Shown in pieces: positions 1 through 7,712 of a stretch of DNA of 64,000 bases. How positions within the stretch are numbered: the stretch's first letter is position 1; every line of letters starts with the position of its first letter. Both the position numbers and the translations under genes were made by a program. The stretch is from Bog-756 sp963745955 (GTDB lineage: Bacteria; Actinomycetota; Acidimicrobiia; Acidimicrobiales; RAAP-2): NCBI GenBank assembly GCA_963745955.1, contig CAVUZI010000007.1:310001-374000 (forward strand). The letters are read 5' to 3'. Under the pieces are notes generated by a model, which saw only the letters and a program-made list of their open reading frames with translations, had not been told where the DNA came from and searched no databases.

Positions 1-233
1 CGCCCAACAGGCTTCGTTGGGTGTCATCCACCGTGTGCTTCCCCACCCCCAAAGGCTAGCCTCCGGCTTATACAGAGAAGGGTTAGTTACCGCTGTGGGC
101 GATAAATCGGGCAATTCTGAGAATTTGAAGATGGAGAAGGAGCGGTCGGTCCCGGGGAGCCGGAGTCGGCCGCACCCGGCGGCCGGCCCACCCGGCGGCT
201 GGCCCGACATGGAAGCGGCGGCCCCGACATGGA
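1..233. other. Non-coding left edge
   Basis: I see no convincing gene here. A 6-bp hairpin (CCCAAC at 3-8, GTTGGG at 16-21) may belong to the end of a gene outside the window. Positions 45-130 are less GC-rich than the surroundings. A short direct repeat with the core CCCGACATGGAAG occurs twice between about 203 and 235. Short frames on both strands lack any recognisable protein features. Confidence 0.5.
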
Positions 234-266
234 AGAGGACCGGGGGCGGAAGGCCCCCGGTCCTCT
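234..266 (-). terminator. Hairpin terminator of the GYW-repeat gene
   Basis: A perfect 14-bp stem (AGAGGACCGGGGGC at 234-247 pairing with 253-266) encloses a 5-nt loop. It lies 24 bp beyond the stop codon of the minus-strand secreted protein gene. There is no clear U-tract, which is common for actinobacterial terminators. Confidence 0.75.
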
Positions 267-290
267 CTCGTACACGCTGGCTCGGGCGGT

Positions 291-2312
291 TCAGCCCGCG
301 GTGACCCCCACCACCGGCTGGTTGAGGGCGATGTCCCCGGCGGAACCGTCGAAGGCGGCGGAGCCGTAGTTGAAGATGCCACCGTCGGAGGCGGCCAGCC
401 AGTAGCCACCACCGTTCGGGTCGGCGGCGATGCCCACCACCGGCTTGTTCAAGGTGATGTTGCCGGCCGAGCCGTAGAAGGAGGCGTCCCCGAAGGAGAA
501 CACCCCGCCGTCAGAGGCCACTTCCCAGTAGCCGCCACCGTCGGGGGTGGCCGCGATGCCCACCACCGGCTGGTTGAGGTGGGTGCCGCCCATGGAGCCG
601 TAGAAGGCGGCGTCCCCGAAGGAGAACACCCCGCCGTCAGAGGCCACTTCCCAGTAGCCGCCACCGTCGGGGGTGGAGGCGATACCCACCACCGGGGCGT
701 TGAGGACGGTGCCGCCCATGGAGCCGTGGAAGAGGGCGTCCCCGAAGGAGAACACCCCGCCGTCGGAGGCCACCTCCCAGTAGCCGAACCCGCTCGGGGT
801 GGCCGCGATGCCCACCACCGGCTGGTTCAAGGGGGTGCCGCCCATGGAGCCGAAGAAGGAGGCGTCCCCGTAGGAGAAGACCCCGCCGTCGGAGGCCACC
901 AGCCAGTAGCCCCCGGCGTCTGGGGTGGAAGCCACCCCCACCACCGGCTTGTTCAAGGTGATGGCGCCGGCCGAGCCCTCAAAGGGGGTGTTCCCGTAGT
1001 TGAAGATGCCGCCGTCGGCCGCGGCCAGCCAGTAGCCGGTGTTGTAGCTGAACCGGTCCTGGGCGCTCGTGACCGAGGTGCCCTTGGCGTTCTTGACCGT
1101 CACATCGACGATGCCCGTCCCCGCCGGTGACGTGGCCGTGATGGAGGTGGCCGAGTCGACGTTGAAGGCGGTGGCCGGGGTGGACCCGAAGTCGACCGCA
1201 CTGGCCCCGGTCAGCTGCTGGCCGGTGATGGTCACCGAGGTGCCACCGGCCGGAGGACCGGTCCTCGGGCTGACCCCGGTCACGATGGGACCGTTGGTAT
1301 AGGTGAACTGGTCACCCGGACCGGTGGCCGAGGTCCCGTTCGGGGAGGTCACCACGACATTGACCGTCGTGCCCGCCGTGCCCGCCGGGGCCACCGCGGT
1401 GATGACGCCGGGAGCCACCGAGGTGAAGCTGGTGGCCGCCTTGGACCCGAACAGGACCTTGGTCGGGCTGGACAGGTTGGAGCCGTGGATGGTCACGGTG
1501 CTCCCACCGGCCACCGGGCCGGCGTTGGGAAGCACGGCGTTGACGATGGGGGTGATCACACCGATGGTGGTCGAGGCCAAGGGCTGGAAGACGTACGGCG
1601 GAGGTGAGCTCGGCGTGCCGCCGAACACCCCGGACGGGTAGGCGACGACCGGCACGGCACCGATACCGGCGAGGTTGGTGTCGGTGTCGAACTCACTGAT
1701 CGTGGTCTGGATGCTCGTCCCGGTTGCACCCGACGCAGTGAAGGACACGCTCCAGCTCGGAAGGGTCAGGGTCCCACCGCCGGCGAAGTGAGCCGGACCG
1801 GTGCTGGTCTGGATGTACGGGGTCGAGGTAGACCCGAGGAAGGACGCAGAATGGGGCGTGGCGGTGCAGGTCGAACTGGCCCCCGTGCAGTAGGTCACGT
1901 CGTAGGGACCATGCGTGGTGACGCCCTTGTTCACGAACGTCCACGTCAGGCCCGTCGAGAGACTCCCGGACTTGAACGTCGCTCCGGACGGCACGGGCAC
2001 GACGTCATTCAGCCCGTTGATGTAGTTGATGTTGAACCCGCTCTGGGTGGTCGGGACGACCTGACTGCCCCCACCGAACGTCGTGGTGAACGTCCCGCCG
2101 GGCTTCTCGAGCGCCGGCTGGGTGACGTTTGCGCCGATCGAGATCGAGGTGTACAGGCCGAACTCACCGATGTAACCGGCAAAGTTTTCATTGACAGATG
2201 CCGCGGACGCCGGAGTCGGAGCCACCCCCAACACCGCCAGGGCGCTCATCACGAGCATCAGCGCGCCGCCCAGCGATGTAAGTCGAACGAACCTCGTTCG
2301 TTTTGATCTCAT
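291..2312 (-). CDS. Secreted IPT/TIG protein with six 42-residue GYW repeats
   Basis: This is a 673-aa exported protein, probably cell-surface or extracellular. A Sec signal peptide (basic MRSKRTR, hydrophobic stretch, cleavage near ASA at about residue 37) is followed by a unique region to about residue 250. Two IPT/TIG Ig-like domains follow at roughly 255-340 and 341-425 (GPVAGGSTVTIHG and GPPAGGTSVTITG). Six tandem units of 42 aa (126 nt) then run to the C-terminus, each starting GYW and containing DGG[VI]F[SN][FY]G and LN.PVVG. Some neighbouring units are nearly identical in DNA. The units look like beta-propeller blades, which is inference. AAGGAGAG lies 6 nt before the ATG. A related repeat block occurs in the gene at 17327-19409. 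The ligand is unknown. Confidence 0.85.
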   Translation of the reverse strand: MRSKRTRFVRLTSLGGALMLVMSALAVLGVAPTPASAASVNENFAGYIGEFGLYTSISIGANVTQPALEKPGGTFTTTFGGGSQVVPTTQSGFNINYINGLNDVVPVPSGATFKSGSLSTGLTWTFVNKGVTTHGPYDVTYCTGASSTCTATPHSASFLGSTSTPYIQTSTGPAHFAGGGTLTLPSWSVSFTASGATGTSIQTTISEFDTDTNLAGIGAVPVVAYPSGVFGGTPSSPPPYVFQPLASTTIGVITPIVNAVLPNAGPVAGGSTVTIHGSNLSSPTKVLFGSKAATSFTSVAPGVITAVAPAGTAGTTVNVVVTSPNGTSATGPGDQFTYTNGPIVTGVSPRTGPPAGGTSVTITGQQLTGASAVDFGSTPATAFNVDSATSITATSPAGTGIVDVTVKNAKGTSVTSAQDRFSYNTGYWLAAADGGIFNYGNTPFEGSAGAITLNKPVVGVASTPDAGGYWLVASDGGVFSYGDASFFGSMGGTPLNQPVVGIAATPSGFGYWEVASDGGVFSFGDALFHGSMGGTVLNAPVVGIASTPDGGGYWEVASDGGVFSFGDAAFYGSMGGTHLNQPVVGIAATPDGGGYWEVASDGGVFSFGDASFYGSAGNITLNKPVVGIAADPNGGGYWLAASDGGIFNYGSAAFDGSAGDIALNQPVVGVTAG

Positions 2313-2646
2313 CTGCGTCTCTCCTTAGGTTTCACGCGGCGTGGACGATGCCGTCCACCCCTCCCTTTCCGACATGATCGGCTGACGCAGTCTTACCCCG
2401 GACCCCCCCGTTTAACTCTTCAACCACGGCGCAACCTAGGGGATGAGATGGTCGATTGCAACAGCTGCGCCCGCCTCGAGCCCGAAATTCTCGCACCCCG
2501 TCGCCGGCGTCCGTGTCGACCGCTCTCCGGCCGGAGGATCGAACCGGCGCCGGCCCTGCCTCGGCCCGGCGCCGGCCCGAGCAAGTGGGCTCTACAATTC
2601 CCGAGGTGCCCTCCGACCGATCCGGCCCGCATCCCCGGACTACCGG
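2313..2646. promoter_or_regulatory. Divergent intergenic region
   Basis: This 334-bp gap separates the secreted GYW-repeat gene (minus) and the dioxygenase gene (plus). It must carry both promoters. A relatively AT-rich patch lies at about 2410-2465 (GTTTAACTCTTCAACC, GATTGCAACAG). I cannot assign -35/-10 elements with confidence. Longer readings of the dioxygenase frame into this region have no family similarity. Confidence 0.4.
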
Positions 2647-3423
2647 ATGAGCTCCGCTGAGACTGGGGTGTTCACCTCCGACCAGCTCGACGAGTTGGTG
2701 TCGTTTTTCGAGGTCAACGGGCATGCGACCCTGCGGGGCGTCTTCGGCGAGACCACGCTGGCCGAGGTCGAGGACGAACTGGCCGGAGCGCAACGGCTGC
2801 TGGTCGAGGGCAGCCTCGATACCCGCCACGGGACGGTCATCCTCGACGAGCCCGATGCCACCATCGACGGCCGGCCGTTCGCCCACTACGTCTGTTTCGC
2901 CACCACCGCCTCACACAAGGCCGACCGGTTGGTCCACCACCCGGCTGTCGTCGACATCGCGGGCCGCATTCTCGGCCCGAACGCATGGCTGCTCGACTAC
3001 GAGCAGTTCGGGGTGGTCTACCAGGATGCCCGACCCGACCCAGGTTCGGGTTATTCCCGGATCGGATGGCATACCGACCACCAGTCCGGCCCCCACCTGG
3101 ACATCTGGCCCGGAGTCGCATTCACCGTCCACTTCGACCCCACTTCTCCGGCCAATGGCTTCCTCCGCGTCCTTCCCGGAAGCCACCTCGGCGGAACCGC
3201 CGGCATGCCGGCCGGTTTCGAGCGGGTTCCCGGGGAGATCGCCCTGTACCGGGAACGGGGCGACGTCCTGTTCCATCACGCCGACCTCTGGCACGGCGCC
3301 GCCCGGGGCACTGCCGACGGTCCGGCCTCGGTTCGCCGCCATCTACGTGGCAGTTGGCACGGTGGAGCCAAGCTCGAACCCGGGCACGGGACCGACGACT
3401 TCGTGAAGAACGCACTCCGCTGA
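2647..3423 (+). CDS. Phytanoyl-CoA dioxygenase (PhyH) family protein
   Basis: The 258-aa protein is a predicted Fe(II)/2-oxoglutarate-dependent oxygenase of the PhyH family, with a normal length for the family. The iron-binding facial triad is visible as H142-x-D144 in WHTDHQSG and H216 in DLWHGAARG. R230 is a candidate 2-oxoglutarate-binding residue, and the LPGSH motif at 176-180 is typical. The ATG at 2647 is chosen because homology begins there (SSAETGVFTSDQ) and upstream sequence in the frame is unlike a protein. No strong ribosome-binding site is visible. It stands alone between divergent and downstream promoter regions. The substrate cannot be predicted. Confidence 0.85.
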   Translation: MSSAETGVFTSDQLDELVSFFEVNGHATLRGVFGETTLAEVEDELAGAQRLLVEGSLDTRHGTVILDEPDATIDGRPFAHYVCFATTASHKADRLVHHPAVVDIAGRILGPNAWLLDYEQFGVVYQDARPDPGSGYSRIGWHTDHQSGPHLDIWPGVAFTVHFDPTSPANGFLRVLPGSHLGGTAGMPAGFERVPGEIALYRERGDVLFHHADLWHGAARGTADGPASVRRHLRGSWHGGAKLEPGHGTDDFVKNALR

Positions 3424-3520
3424 GCCCTGCCGTCGAGCCTCCGCGCCCGGCAACCACAGGACGGCTCCCCGGCCTGGAACGGTCCACGCGGGCCAGGCCG
3501 AGGCCTCCACCCTCCTGGTA

Positions 3521-3551
3521 GTGTCCAAATTTGGCACAACAGATGTCAAAT
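3521..3551. promoter_or_regulatory. AT-rich inverted repeats upstream of haloalkane dehalogenase
   Basis: A perfect 10-bp palindrome CCAAATTTGG lies at 3525-3534. It overlaps an imperfect inverted repeat (ATTTGGCAC at 3529-3537, ATGTCAAAT at 3543-3551, 7 of 9 positions matching). The AT-rich block stands out in GC-rich surroundings 130-165 bp before the dehalogenase start, so it is a candidate operator or promoter element. No regulator is adjacent. Confidence 0.4.
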
Positions 3552-3684
3552 GGGACGGTCCCTCGATCGCAGAGCCCGTCCCGGCCACAAGGTCGGCTCG
3601 GACACAGAGCCCGGTCACCGACAACGTCAGCTCAGGCCACCGAGTCCGGTCGGGACGCAACACGAAGTGGAGGTACTCAGCCGC

Positions 3685-4593
3685 ATGGAGATCCTACGAA
3701 CCCCAGACCGCTGTTTCGAGGGTCTTGCCGGATTCGACTTCGAGCCCCACTACGCAGAGATCCCCGATCAGGACGGCGGCACGTTGCGGGTCCACTACCT
3801 GGACGAAGGACCTGCCGAGGGTCAGGTCGTGCTCCTGCTCCATGGAGAGCCGTCCTGGTGTTACCTGTACCGTCACATGATCCCGGTGCTGGTAGGAGCA
3901 GGCCTGCGGGTGGTGGCCCCCGACCTGGTGGGGTTCGGCCGCTCCGACAAGCCGACGCCCCGGAGCGAATACACCTACGCCCGCCATGTCGAGTGGATGC
4001 GCGCCCTGCTGTTCGATCATCTCGAACTGTCCGGCACCACCCTGGTCTGCCAGGACTGGGGAGGGCTCATCGGGCTCCGCCTGTTCGCCGAGCACCCCGA
4101 TCGTTTCGACCGGGTGGTGGCCGCCAACACATTTCTGCCGACCGGTGACGGCACGCCGAGCGAGGCGTTCCTCGGATGGCTCAAATTCTCCCAGGAGGTG
4201 GAGACCTTCCCCACCGGGACGATCGTCAATCTCGGCTGCGCCACCGAGCTCGCTCCCGAAGTCATCGCCGGCTACGACGCGCCGTTCCCCGACCAGTCCT
4301 ACACCGAAGGCGCCCGACAGTTCCCCACGCTGGTCCCCATCTCATCCGACGATCCGGCCTCGGCGGCCAATCGCGAGGCCTGGAAAGTCCTCGAGACGGT
4401 CGACACGCCGTTCCTCACCGCCTTCAGCGACGGCGATCCGATCACCGCGGGAGGAGACCGCGCCCTCCAGGCCCGGATACCCGGGGCCAAGGGACGCGAC
4501 CACGTGACCATCCTCGGCGGAGGCCACTTCCTCCAAGAGGACAAGGGTCCCGAACTGGCCCGGGTGGTGGTCGAATTCATCGGAGCCAGCTGA
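3685..4593 (+). CDS. dhmA: Haloalkane dehalogenase, subfamily I (DhmA/DhlA-like)
   Basis: The 302-aa alpha/beta-hydrolase hydrolyses carbon-halogen bonds to give an alcohol and halide. The oxyanion-hole motif HGEPSW is at 53-58. The nucleophile is D124 in VCQDWGG, with the halide-stabilising W125 next to it. The catalytic acid is D251 (SDGDP) and the base is H281 (GGHFLQED). An Asp rather than Ser nucleophile and an acid placed after strand 7 indicate HLD-I. Overall wording closely resembles mycobacterial haloalkane dehalogenase 1 as I recall it. The ATG at 3685 gives the usual N-terminus (MEILRTPD). The gene appears to be monocistronic. Natural substrates of this family are often unknown. 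Confidence 0.9.
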   Translation: MEILRTPDRCFEGLAGFDFEPHYAEIPDQDGGTLRVHYLDEGPAEGQVVLLLHGEPSWCYLYRHMIPVLVGAGLRVVAPDLVGFGRSDKPTPRSEYTYARHVEWMRALLFDHLELSGTTLVCQDWGGLIGLRLFAEHPDRFDRVVAANTFLPTGDGTPSEAFLGWLKFSQEVETFPTGTIVNLGCATELAPEVIAGYDAPFPDQSYTEGARQFPTLVPISSDDPASAANREAWKVLETVDTPFLTAFSDGDPITAGGDRALQARIPGAKGRDHVTILGGGHFLQEDKGPELARVVVEFIGAS

Positions 4594-4645
4594 GACGACG
4601 CCAAGCGGCGGCAACGGCCCGCTTCATCTTGGTCGACGCCAGCAA

Positions 4646-5065
4646 GTGAGCGATACTGCTCCAGTGACCGATCGCAACGTGATTGGGGGCGAACTCGAGC
4701 CCTGTAGCACCGACCCGATGACCGGTTTCTATCGGGACGGGTGCTGCTCGACGAGCCCAGAAGACCGCGGCAGCCACACCATCTGTGCCGTGGTCACTGC
4801 CGAATTCCTCGAGCACCAGCGCAGCATCGGCAACGACCTGTCGACCCCGATCGAGCAATACCGGTTTCCCGGCCTCGTGCCCGGCGACCGTTGGTGTGTG
4901 ACCGCGGCCAACTGGTTGCGGGCCCACCTCGACGGCGCTGCGGCCTACGTCGTGCTGGCCTCCACCCACGAGGCGGCGCTGGAGACGGTCCCCCTCGAGG
5001 CGCTCAAGGAACACGCAGTGGATGTGCCCGCCGGGCCCGAAGGGCTCGAGGGATCCGAGGGCTGA
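4646..5065 (+). CDS. DUF2237 family protein
   Basis: This small 139-aa protein of the DUF2237 family carries the hallmark sequences NVIGGELEPCSTDPMTGFYR, DGCC, GNDLSTP and PGDRWCVTA. The family is widespread and uncharacterised; conserved cysteines suggest a structural or metal role, which is inference. GTG is the start (52 bp after the dehalogenase stop). The last residues (PEGLEGSEG) come from a degenerate G-rich repeat that continues past the stop to about 5100, so the C-terminal tail is probably recent. Confidence 0.8.
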   Translation: MSDTAPVTDRNVIGGELEPCSTDPMTGFYRDGCCSTSPEDRGSHTICAVVTAEFLEHQRSIGNDLSTPIEQYRFPGLVPGDRWCVTAANWLRAHLDGAAAYVVLASTHEAALETVPLEALKEHAVDVPAGPEGLEGSEG

Positions 5066-5101
5066 GGACCCGAGGGGCTCGATGGGCCCGAGGGCTGAGG
5101 G

Positions 5102-5698
5102 TCAACCGGAGCGCTTGCGGAGCGCCCGTTTGAGTGCCTTCTTGAGCACGGCGTCATAGGCCTCGAGGCCGTCCCGGTACAGCCTGCCCTCCGGACCGGC
5201 AGCAATCCCGACCCGTTCGGGGACGATCCCCCAGATAGGAACCTTCGAATCGGTCCACCAGGCCACCGCTTCAGCCAGATCATTGGTGCCCAGCCTGGCG
5301 GCACAGATCACCACACCGCGGGGGATCCGGTCACCGATCATGTCGAGGGTGGCCAACACTCGCGAATACTCGACCCCACCGGCCCGGGTCGGGATCACCA
5401 CGGCGTCGGCCCGGTCGAGCGCAGCCCGGACGATCCGCTCGTCACCGGGCGGCGTATCGACCACGGACAGCCCCTTGCCGCCGGCCAGCGCACGGGCAAC
5501 CGTCCGCTCCGACGGTGCCTCCACCAGATCGACCCCTTCGATCGGACTCTCCTCGAGCCATTCCGCCGATGAGGCCTGGCGGTCGGCGTCGATCAACAAG
5601 ACCGGCGTCCAACCCCGGTCCACGGCGGCAGAGGCCAGGTACACGGCCGTGGTGGTCTTGCCCACCCCGCCCTTCACGTTGCTGACCACGATGTTCAT
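5102..5698 (-). CDS. Orphan ParA/MinD-type P-loop ATPase
   Basis: The 198-aa protein has a deviant Walker A motif KGGVGKTT at 9-16, the LIDADRQAS switch motif at 35-43 and a Walker B region (SVVDTPPG). This matches short ParA-family ATPases that position DNA or protein cargo. No parB, parS-like repeats or replication gene is visible nearby, so a plasmid-partition role is not supported. A role in positioning another cargo is possible. The ATG at 5698 starts exactly at the family N-terminus (MNIVVSNVKGG). It converges with DUF2237 and is divergent from the thioesterase gene. Confidence 0.85.
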   Translation of the reverse strand: MNIVVSNVKGGVGKTTTAVYLASAAVDRGWTPVLLIDADRQASSAEWLEESPIEGVDLVEAPSERTVARALAGGKGLSVVDTPPGDERIVRAALDRADAVVIPTRAGGVEYSRVLATLDMIGDRIPRGVVICAARLGTNDLAEAVAWWTDSKVPIWGIVPERVGIAAGPEGRLYRDGLEAYDAVLKKALKRALRKRSG

Positions 5699-5903
5699 CG
5701 GATCCCCTCGGAGCCGGCGTGCGCCCCGCACTGTCGGATTGTTGCCACCTTCGTGACCATAGTCGAAGTCGTTCCGATCCTGACCAGGGGAAACGGTGGG
5801 AATGAGACAGGCGCGGGCCGGACCCGATGATGCGATCCCGAGCGATACCCGGTTCCAATCCGCCTTTGACACTCGGACACGGCGACGGCGAGCATCAGGT
5901 GCC

Positions 5904-6770
5904 GTGAGCGACAGCTTCTCGACCGTCACCACCGTTACTCCCGCAGGCCCGGGGCGATACGAGGGATCCATCCACGAGTCGTGGGACCTCCGACCGCTGC
6001 CGCAAGGCGGCATCGTCACCGCCATCGCCCTCCGGGCGATGGCCCACGCCCTGAGCGACACCGCCCAGAAGCTCCGCTCCCTGCACACCACCTTCGTCGC
6101 CCAGGTGGCCCACGGTCCGGTGTCGGTCGAAGTCGAACTGCTCAGGCGGGGACGCTCGATGTCCCACCTTCGTTCGGAGGTGACCAACCCGGGCGCCGCC
6201 CGCGGCCACCTCACGACGGGCATCTTCGGTTCGACCAGGCCCGGATTCACGTTCACCGATCTCGATCCGCCGGCCGAGATCCCGCCTCCAGCGCAGTGCC
6301 CCTCCTACCGCGATCCCCCGCCGCCGGGAGTGGTCCCGTTCGAACCCACCCCGTTCTGGACGCAGCACGTCGAGGGGCGGCCGGCACTCGGTCACCCGTT
6401 CTGGGAGGAGTACGTCCCGGACCGGGCGGAGACGGCCACGTGGTACCGATTCGACCATCCCCCGTTTCTCGATGACGGCACCCTCGATCCTCTGGCCCTC
6501 GTGGTGCTGGCCGACACCATGCCCGGAGCGGTCGCCGAAAAGGTCGGCCGCAGGGACCGGGGCTGGTTCGCCCCGAGTGCCGACCTCACCGTCCACCTCC
6601 TCGACCACTGTCGCTCTCCGTGGGTGCTGGCCCACAACAGGGCCCGGTTCGCCGGCGACGGCTACGCCTCGGCCGACATGGCCCTGTGGGACTGCGGCGT
6701 GGATGGTGCCGGAAGCCCCCGGCTGGTGGCATACGCGACCCAGGTGTTCCTGTTCTCGTTCGCCACCTGA
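5904..6770 (+). CDS. Acyl-CoA thioesterase-like protein (double hotdog)
   Basis: The 288-aa protein resembles the 4HBT_3/TesB-like thioesterase family, which has two fused hotdog domains. The first half holds QGGIVTAIALRAM and VEVELLRRGRSMSHLR; the second holds DPLALVVLADTMPG and SADLTVHLLDH. Family members hydrolyse acyl-CoA esters or act on related thioesters. GTG at 5904 (VSDSFSTVT) is chosen because upstream residues are arginine-rich and unlike the family; ATG or GTG starts further up cannot be ruled out. It lies 75 bp before a VOC gene in the same direction. Confidence 0.75.
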   Translation: MSDSFSTVTTVTPAGPGRYEGSIHESWDLRPLPQGGIVTAIALRAMAHALSDTAQKLRSLHTTFVAQVAHGPVSVEVELLRRGRSMSHLRSEVTNPGAARGHLTTGIFGSTRPGFTFTDLDPPAEIPPPAQCPSYRDPPPPGVVPFEPTPFWTQHVEGRPALGHPFWEEYVPDRAETATWYRFDHPPFLDDGTLDPLALVVLADTMPGAVAEKVGRRDRGWFAPSADLTVHLLDHCRSPWVLAHNRARFAGDGYASADMALWDCGVDGAGSPRLVAYATQVFLFSFAT

Positions 6771-6845
6771 CGTGCCGCTGCCGGCGGGTGTCGACTGCTG
6801 CCGTCATTAGACTCTTCCGATGCCGAGCACCGACGAGGAGATGAC

Positions 6846-7241
6846 GTGCCCGTAACCGGACTGGCCAATCTGGCGGTGAAAGTGAGCGATCTCGACGCCG
6901 CCTGCCAATTCTACGAAGCGGCCGGCGCCGAGGTGCGAGACCGGATGCACTGGCACAACGGTGAACGTGCCGACGTCTTCCTCGGACCGGTGATGATCAC
7001 CCTGTTCACCCGAGCCATCTACGAGGACGACGTGGACCTCCCTGACGAGGGATTCCTCCATCCCGCCCTGTTCACCGACGATCTCGATGCCCAACTCGAG
7101 GGTCACAACGTGGTGTGGGGTCCCGAGGTCGTCGAAGGCACCTTCGGGAAGCGGCGCATCGCCTTCGTCAGCGCTCCCGGCGGCATCAGGCTCGAATTCA
7201 TGGAGCAGATCGAGCCACCGGTCCCTTCGGCACCCAACTAG
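6846..7241 (+). CDS. VOC (glyoxalase/bleomycin-resistance fold) protein
   Basis: The 131-aa protein has the VOC pattern: GLANLAVKVSDLDAACQFYE at the N-terminus, then FVSAPGGIRLEFMEQIE at the end. Such proteins bind a metal and act as lyases, epimerases, dioxygenases or binding proteins. The terminal Glu of RLEFMEQ is a likely metal ligand. GTG at 6846 follows GAGGAG by 4 nt. It sits just upstream of the DUF35-thiolase pair in the same direction, so a CoA-ester role (for example a methylmalonyl-CoA-epimerase-like one) is possible but unproven. Confidence 0.8.
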   Translation: MPVTGLANLAVKVSDLDAACQFYEAAGAEVRDRMHWHNGERADVFLGPVMITLFTRAIYEDDVDLPDEGFLHPALFTDDLDAQLEGHNVVWGPEVVEGTFGKRRIAFVSAPGGIRLEFMEQIEPPVPSAPN

Positions 7242-7309
7242 CCGTCGATTTCACACTGCCACTACGGTGTCGGAGGAACGTTCGACGTACGGATGACGGA
7301 AGAAGGACG

Positions 7310-7707
7310 ATGGACAAGCAGATCCCACTGGTCGACTATCTGGTGCTCGGCGATGCCCCGCACCTGGTAGCCAATGAGTGCACAACATGTGGCGCCCGCT
7401 TCTTCGATCGGCGGAATGCCTGCGCCAGCTGCGGGAAGACCGAGTTCAAGAAGGTCGACATCTCCACCAAGGGCGAGGTGAAGGCCTTCACCATCGTGGC
7501 CTTCGCCGCTCCCGGTGTTCCGGTTCCCTACGTGGCCGCGCTGTTGGACTGCGGCGGGACCAGTGTGCGGGCAAACCTGATCAACGTGGACCCGATCCCG
7601 AGCATGTCACGCTGGGCATGAAGGTTCAGCTGGCCACCCAGGTGATCGGCACGGACGACAACGGCACTGAAGCGATCGGGTTCGGGTTCGAACCCATAGG
7701 AGGTTGA
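7310..7707 (+). CDS. DUF35 OB-fold/zinc-ribbon acyl-CoA-associated protein (frameshifted)
   Basis: The intact protein would be 132 aa. It has an N-terminal rubredoxin-like zinc ribbon (CTTCGARFF..CASCG) and an OB-fold domain (KGEVKAFTIV..PVPYVAALLDCGG). DUF35 proteins partner thiolase-like enzymes and are needed for their activity. A one-base deletion at about 7593-7598 moves the frame: reading on from NVDP, the true C-terminus (EHVTLGMKVQLATQVIG..GFGFEPIGG) is found in the next frame up to 7707. Restoring one G (GACCCGGATCCC) repairs it. The downstream thiolase begins 5 bp later, supporting one operon and a functional gene with a sequencing error. Confidence 0.85.
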
Positions 7708-7712
7708 GCACC

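Noticed and set aside
579..1641. Long open frames on the plus strand across the GYW-repeat gene
   Set aside because: They are antisense to a secreted protein with a signal peptide, ribosome-binding site and terminator. Their repetitive sequence follows from the minus-strand repeats.
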